64,000 nucleotides of DNA, from positions 3,244,001-3,308,000 of the forward strand of contig NC_058051.1 of NCBI RefSeq assembly GCF_020085105.1, given 5' to 3'. The notes beneath the pieces were generated by a model. It did no database searches and was not told the DNA's origin. It saw nothing but the letters and a program-made list of their open reading frames with translations. Below are positions 58,051-64,000 of this stretch, in pieces (position 1 is the first letter of the stretch; each line of letters begins with the position of its first letter). A program made the position numbers and the translations under genes. Source of the DNA: Siniperca chuatsi (Eukaryota > Chordata > Actinopteri > Centrarchiformes > Sinipercidae).

Positions 58051-59364
58051 AATTCTACAAGAAGGAATGGAGATGCAAAGTGAATAATGCACAGAAAAAA
58101 TGCAAAAGATGCAGAGAATATTACACTGTGTCTGTCACCTGGTTTGTTAAAACTGTGATATCAGAGGTAGGATGTAAGAAAGAGCTGTGTAAAAGAATTC
58201 ATACTGAAAAGCAAAATACACTTTAAAAGAAATCCAACTAATGCATTAGGTTACTCCCTAGAAATGGCCCCATAGCAGCTTTCAGTGGTGGTGAACTCCT
58301 AAAATAACGAAACTAAAATGTAACTAAAATTCAAAAAGAAATAACAATAAAACTATAGATCTTGCAGCTCGTCAGTGCGCACTGTTGATTTCTATCTAGG
58401 CCTTGTAAATATAAGTGGAGCCAAAGATTTTAAAGTACGTTATGGGTTTTGTGATGATGGGGTTTAAATCTGGGCGTGAAACTCAAAACCGCTAGAGAAA
58501 AATGCTGTGGGGCTGGACCCCATCTCAACCAACCCCCACCCCCTTTGCCTCCACTCCTTTATCCGTGCCCTGAATAGCAGGCAGATTTTAGGCTGAGAGA
58601 CGACAGGGACGCGAGGCAAGCACCCACACATCCCGATGCCGGTTGCCTGATAAACAAAACCTGATGCTCCTTATATGGTGGGCGGTTCCTGAAGGGAGGG
58701 CCTTGAGTTGAGAGACAGGAGAGACAGGAGAGGAGGATAGGATGCTGAGGAGGGGAGCAGCCATGAAGAAAGGGGAGGGATGTTGCTTTTGAGAAATGGT
58801 GGGGGGCTTGCAGGCTATAAACCCAGACGGAGACCAGCAGGGCTAATGAACTCATCTGCTCTGTGACTGCCTCTAGCCTCTAATGACTGCTCGGCTTCAC
58901 CTCTCACACTGGGGATGAGCCACTGGGGGCATTGATTTCCGTGCTGGGAGACCACTGCGTGAAGATCAAAGATAATGACAGTTCTCTAGTGTTGAATAAG
59001 ACAGGGAGGTTGGTATACGGCACTGTCTATGCAATTAGAGGTATTTCTAGTTTGAAGTTGGGACTGGAATAGTGAGATAAGACCAGTTGCAGTGTGTGTG
59101 TAAAGGGAGGATGTTGTTGGTGGTGTTGAAAGGGCATGTGCTTGTGTGTGTATGATGTGTGGTCGTGCGTGTGTGTGTATGATGTGTGGTCGTGCGTGTG
59201 TGTGTGTTTCTGAGAATCGTAAGGCCAGACAGACAGCGGTAATCTAGTCCCAGAAGCCACGGAAAGATTAAGAAAAGAATGAAACAGACAAAAATCAGGC
59301 GAGACAAGACGTGTCTGGCATGCATGGCAGAATAATTTGCAAAGATGAACAAGGAGAAAGTGGA
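58051..59364. other. Spacer between tandem troponin C genes
   Basis: Between the copy A promoter and the copy B 3' end. It holds the CArG box, a purine-rich tract (58690-58790), a plus-strand CTATAAA near 58815 and (GT)n patches at 59090-59210. No coding frame is supported. Confidence 0.6.
58669..58678. promoter_or_regulatory. CArG box (SRF-binding consensus)
   Basis: CCTTATATGG is a perfect CC(A/T)6GG match about 940 bases upstream of the troponin C copy A start codon. SRF sites are typical of muscle-gene control regions. The surrounding 58500-58900 stretch is GC-richer than the rest of the spacer. Confidence 0.45.
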
Positions 59365-59370
59365 TTTATT
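59365..59370 (-). terminator. tnnc2: Candidate polyadenylation signal of troponin C copy B
   Basis: AATAAA on the minus strand, 300 nt after the stop codon of copy B. Confidence 0.55.
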
Positions 59371-59669
59371 CAGAAAGCACATAACAGGGTAGAGAAGATA
59401 TTTAGTCTTGAGGAGGAGGAGGAGGAGGATGGTGGGGGTTAAAGTAGGTGGTGTAGCATTTCTGGAGAAACAGCAGCTGCCAAGGGGACAGCTGGGTGTC
59501 CTGCTCAAAAAGGCGACCAGGGGAAGCGCCTTCGTCTTAAAAGGTTTGAACGGATATTTATAGATATCCTCACAGAGCCCCTGGGTTTCATGTGAGAAGG
59601 GAGAGGGGAGTGTGGGTTAAGGTATTTCACTTGTATCCATTTTGACCAAGGAATGTAGAGCTGGTCTCA

Positions 59670-62600
59670 TTACTGGACGTTCTCCATCATCTTCAGAAAC
59701 TCTGGAGAGAGAAAGACAGGGCAACAGTCAATTACTCAACCCACCACCGAAACATCCGACTGATCAATGAAGGACTGAAAAGAAGAACAAATTAGTCAGC
59801 TCACATGCTCAGCAGCACAGTGTGTAGCCAAAGCCTGTACGTGAGGTTTGCATTAAATAATCTTAATCAACCAAACAAAAATGTATTTACAGAGACTGAT
59901 GTAAAGGAATAGTTCGGCATTTTGGGAAATATGCTTATTTGCTCACCAAGAGTTGGATGAGAAATTGATACCACTGCAGGCATACACATAGCCTGGCCCT
60001 GTCCATATGTCACTACCTGCCTACCAGCACCTCTAATGCTCACTAACTAACACGTTATATCTTATTTGTTTAATTCGTACAAAAGCCCAAGTGCCAAAAA
60101 CTAGACATTTTACAGGGTTTATGTGCCTTTATGTTAAGCTAAGCTAACTGGCAGCTGGCTCCAGCTTCATATTGTACAGACAGATTTGAGAGCTGTATAG
60201 ATCTTCTCATTTAACTCCCAAAAAGAAAGTGAATAAGTATGTTAACCAAAATGTCAAACTATTCCTTTGAACATGCGAGTCCATTACAGACAATGCCTTT
60301 CATGATCAAATCAGACATGCACTTTACTGTGACCTTCTGCTCAATATACAGCTGACACTGCCTCCCTCATATAAAAATATTTTCTTTTGCTGTACATTAT
60401 GAAAGACAAGGCGTGGTCCACAGGAGTGAAGAAATTCTTCTCGCTCTATACGTAGCTTGATCTTACCATCAAAATCAATCTTTCCATCTTTGTTTGAGTC
60501 CGATTCCCCAAACATCTCATCAATATCTTCCTCTACGACTGGTTCTCCAGTGAGATGGAGGATTTCTCCAAACTCCTCCCGGTCAATGAAACCATCTCCG
60601 TTCCTGTGGATAAAAAGCAATATTAAATTCAAATCTCTCGCCTCCCTGCTCTCTTATACCTACACACTGCGGATACTCATTAAAAAGTCTGCTTTATTTT
60701 TAAAGTTTAGGCCAATACTTCTATATTCTATAGCAGCCATAACTGTGGTCTGAGTCCAACGATACAGTTTTTTTGAGGATTCTTTTACACGAATGCATAA
60801 CATAAACAAACATTTTCCCTTAAATTTAATTATTAAAGAATTGTTGCCAATACATGTACTAAGCGGGACATTTTGCAGATTAAAAATGTCAATCTGGCAA
60901 TTTTCTTGTGATCAGCCTGCGTATATGTGTTGACCCAGATGATTTATTGGTCGGGTTCTAGTCTAAACTGTAGAATCAGTCCAGGCTCGCCAATGAGAAA
61001 AAAAACAATGTCATTTTGGACAAGTTGCTATGGTGAACATGTTAGCAAACAGTTGATTATTTACACATCCATCAGATATGGACCAACATTAGGATTCATT
61101 TTGAGTTGTGTTTCTGGCCACTTGGCAAATGTCAGTCCAATATTCACTCTCCTTTTAGCTCTGTTTTGGTCTCCATAAACTCTTGATTAAAATATGTAGC
61201 TCTTCTGCAGCTAAATGTTCCACAGTGTTCGACGGATTGTCACTAACTATCTGTCATTTGATGCTGGGTAGGTAGTGTACAGTGGGTTTATCTGAGCTTT
61301 TTCGCTAAAAAACAGCTGCCTGCTGTGGCTGGACAAAACTGATGAGAGGGGAGTGTGTGGGCCAGAAAACCAAAACAATGAGCTGAAAGACGTTAAACTG
61401 CTATGTAGAGCTGAGGAGAACTATAAAGTTGGTCATAAATCTTTTTGGTTTCTTCACTAGCAGTGACCCTTTTCACATTACACATTGATCCACTGTTAAT
61501 ATAAAAATATTAATTAGTGCAGCTTTAAAGCGGCTGTAATAGATACTTTTGTAATAATGTATCAAATGACAATGTGAAAACAATGTGACAATGTGAACGG
61601 GGAGGGTCGTAGTGATGAACCTACAGAAAGTTCTCACCTGAATCTGCAGCTCCACTTGGCTTTACAGAGCTTTATAGTGAGTTTGAGCTCGTTGTTTAGC
61701 TGTCCGGCCCACAATCTTACTGTTTTGGTTCCCTCTCACCGCTCTCATAGTGCCGTTTTCGGCCGCAGCAGGCAGCTGTTTTCAGAGAAAAAGCTGTAAA
61801 AAGCCACTGTACACTACCTGCTCAGCAGCAGACAGACACAGTTAGAGACTAGCTGGTGAACATAGTGCCAGATTTGTGAATAAGCAACTGTTTGCTAACA
61901 AGTTCGCCATATTAACTTAAAGGGTGATGATATGTCAGTGTTGTGTTCACAACTTGTTTCCGCTGCCCCCAAGTGGCCAGAAATATCAGTTATTGCAGGT
62001 TTGAGGAGCAGCATTACTTTTGTTTACTACAACTTTTACATGTAACATGTATCGCTTTTGTTCCCTAAATTAAAAATCAAGAGAAACTGGTTTGTCCTCT
62101 CCCTAAATTTGTAATTGTAACAAATATCCAACAATGGTGAGAGTGGATCAGTACAAAACTGAAATGTTTACAGTGCCCAGAATATTTTGAGAAAAATGCA
62201 TTTTTCTTTTGCTTGTCAATAACTGTTGGACAATTGGATGTGCAGACTGTACAGACTGTGGGTGCAGTATCACAGAAGATTTATAAATAAAGTTGCCTTG
62301 TTGATACACGTATGCTCTATTATCCATATATAATGACTGAGTTCTACAAAGTGTTTAATGATTCTGCAGGCCATAAAAATGTAACCTAATTCTATAGTAT
62401 TCTAATTTATAAGCTTTTCAATTTAGCCACAGCACAACATGAATCTTGACATGTGGTGTTTGCATTTGTCTTTCTGATAGTATTGGGTGTCATACTTGTC
62501 AAAAATACGGAAGCATTCTGAAAGCTCTTCTTCACTCTTTCCAGCCTGGTCCTCCTTTAACTGTTGCACCATCATGACCAAGAACTCCTCGAAGTCGATG

Positions 62601-64000
62601 GTGCCGCTACCTGAGGAGCGGGGAGGTGAATAAGTGAGGAGGGAGAGGGCAGGAACAAAGTGAAAGGTGAGGTGACAGGAAGAAGGCTACACATGCAGTG
62701 CAACCCAATCCAATGTTTGTTTGTTTTAAAAAAAAATCATCTATATCATCAATTCATGATATTTATTGCATTCTAGCAAGTAGTTTGAAATTAAGTGCGG
62801 TTTCTTATTTCTTGACACTTTCCTGTCTTGTCTCCTTCCTTCCTAATTTTCTATTTATTATTACTGTATTTACTATTCCCCAAATGGCCTTTGCTAACCC
62901 TTAGTTAAAGGGGCACTCCACAGATTTTACACATGCATGTCCGTTTACTCATCACGAGGAATCCTATTCAGCATTTTGAAGTCTGAAAATAACCCTGATG
63001 ATGTCATCAGGGTTAGTTTGAGTAAGGCTTGAGACTTCAAATATTTGACAGAGTTATAAACTGGCGGGATGGAAGTTGCAAGATGAGGGCATTTTAACAG
63101 GCAGGTAGGGTTTAATGAAAAATGTACCTTTTCACTAGGATTGTGGCATGGCAACCTGAATGTCCAGAACAAGAAAAAAACTGGGTAACATTGTTAAGGT
63201 GGCCGGCTAGATCATCAGCAAGCAGCAGTCCTCCTTGTTAGACATCTTTTATCACCAGGTCAGAGGTCCAGGGTTTCCAGGGCAAAGTGCAATAGATTTA
63301 CATTTTCCTTTGTCCCTAGTGCAATAAACATGCTTAACTTGCACAAAAGGTAATTTTAACTTGCACCTATGCACTTTTTGCTCACACTTAGCACCGTGGC
63401 ACTTTATCTTATCCAATCCTATAAAAATACATCTTTTTCTAGATTTTATTGCTGTACTGTCATTGTTTATCTGTGCTCTGCTGCAAGCCGAATTTCCCCC
63501 AGCGGGACAATAAAGAACTGAACTGAAATGAAAATGCTATTGATTTGCTTTGTGGGAATTGTAAGATCCAAACGTTTTTGGAGCTTGATTCATACCGGTG
63601 ACTAAAAGTCAGGATATTTCAGCCTCTGCTGATTCAATTTTCATCGTTCTTTTCCAAATCTGTCTCTCACAAGTCCCCCAGCTTTATGGAAGTAAATACA
63701 AAATTGCTGGAGTACCTCCTTAATGTGTAAGAGTCACACAAAACATAGCCTTTTCTTATGGCTTCCCTGTTGTTGAGGCCACAGTGAGTAGAGAATTTAG
63801 TAATTCTGCCTCTTCTGTATGGAGATAAGCACTCAAAAGAAAGCTAAAGAACCAGGGAACAAAAAAAAATGTAAGCAAGCAGCTGGATCCCATCAATCAT
63901 CAATAAATGTCTATGCATTAGGTTGCAAGATCTGTTCTCCTTTTTCTATTTGTTGATCACACAATGATCTCACCGTCCTCATCGACCTCCTCAATGATGG
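59670..64000 (-). CDS. tnnc2: Troponin C, fast skeletal type, copy B (5' end beyond window)
   Basis: A tandem relative of copy A with the same intron positions. Visible exons: the 3' part of the EF-hand I/II exon (63974-64000 and beyond), 62496-62610, 60467-60603 and 59670-59701. They encode IIEEVDEDG, then [37 protein letters not shown], an altered linker [17 protein letters not shown]-hand [14 protein letters not shown] and the ending [11 protein letters not shown]-hands II-IV keep their calcium ligands. The exon with EF-hands III and IV has diverged far more from copy A than its neighbours. The start codon and EF-hand I lie outside the window. Confidence 0.93.
59903..60268. mobile_element. 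MITE with terminal inverted repeats
   Basis: It begins AAAGGAATAGTTCGGCATTT and ends with the near-perfect complement (AAATGTCAAACTATTCCTTT); the terminal repeats are about 22 bases with two mismatches. The interior (GGGAAATATGCTTATTTGC, GCTAAGCTAACTGGCAGC) matches a common acanthomorph MITE. It lies in the last intron of troponin C copy B. Confidence 0.88.
61195..61440 (-). repeat. Inverted arm of the dispersed repeat at 61490-61990
   Basis: GTAGTGTACAGTGGGTTTAT, ACAGCTGCCTGCTGTGGC and TGGGCCAGAAAACCAAAAC are reverse-complement counterparts of blocks in 61640-61830. With the next feature it forms an imperfect fold-back. Confidence 0.72.
61490..61990 (+). repeat. Dispersed repeat, copy 2 (family of 1190-1865)
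   Basis: It shares GCTCTCATAGTGCCGTTTTC, GCAGCAGGCAGCTGTTTTCA, AGAGACTAGCTGGTGAACAT and the end AAGTGGCCAGAAATATCAGT with the copy near 1190-1865. It lies in an intron of troponin C copy B. Confidence 0.78.
63290..63530 (+). mobile_element. LINE 3' tail (Rex1-like)
   Basis: The tail includes CTCACACTTAGCACCGTGGC, ATTTTATTGCTGTACTGTCA and GCCGAATTTCCCCCAGCGGG, then ACAATAAAGAACTGAACTGA, the typical end of Rex1-type elements in fish. No coding part is visible in this copy. Confidence 0.75.

Noticed and set aside
59047-59508. 153-residue minus-strand open frame in the troponin C spacer
   Set aside because: Much of it is a (CA)n translation (HTHTRTTTHHTHT); simple-repeat artefact.
1-64000. CRISPR arrays, tRNA or rRNA genes, integrated phage or prokaryotic systems
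   Set aside because: No regular direct-repeat/spacer array, no cloverleaf or rRNA-like blocks recognised, and the gene structures are eukaryotic throughout.

Overview
This is a vertebrate nuclear genomic window, almost certainly from a spiny-rayed (acanthomorph) teleost. The evidence is interrupted genes with GT-AG introns, vertebrate protein families (a FACIT collagen, a nucleotide-sugar transporter relative, a TFIID subunit, troponin C), many (CA)n-type microsatellites, and decayed copies of fish LINEs and small MITE-like repeats. No operons, phage, CRISPR arrays or prokaryotic features are present. All gene models were assembled by hand, matching splice sites and reading phases between exons.

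Layout. (1) About 150-41415, minus strand: a complete collagen XX alpha-1 gene (col20a1). It has a TATA box, a non-coding first exon and 41 coding exons. The exons add up to exactly 4749 nt, or 1582 residues. Domain order is signal peptide, FN3, basic linker, VWA, six FN3, TSPN, two triple-helical segments and a short C-terminal tail. (2) About 42110-52520, minus strand: slc35c2, a ten-helix drug/metabolite-superfamily transporter, with nine coding exons and 367 residues. (3) 52640-53470, plus strand: taf13, with an intronless 124-codon frame. It is head-to-head with slc35c2 across a very short, probably bidirectional promoter. (4) 54240-57860, minus strand: a complete fast-skeletal troponin C gene (160 residues, start codon alone on its exon). 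(5) 59345-64000, minus strand: a second, tandem troponin C gene whose 5' exons lie beyond the window end.

Introns and spacers hold several repeat families. These include four copies of one dispersed element, three copies of a TACTTTTACTT-rich element, a fold-back arrangement beside troponin C copy B, a MITE with clear terminal inverted repeats, a Tc1-like internal-deletion element and at least five decayed LINE pieces.

Functional themes: col20a1 encodes an extracellular-matrix FACIT collagen, the two troponin C genes encode the calcium sensor of fast muscle thin filaments, and slc35c2 and taf13 are housekeeping genes sharing a promoter region. I found no convincing previously undescribed system. 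The most useful leads are the extra FN3 and charged linker in col20a1, the intronless taf13, the uneven divergence of the troponin C pair, and an unclassified coding-like stretch near 4430-4910.
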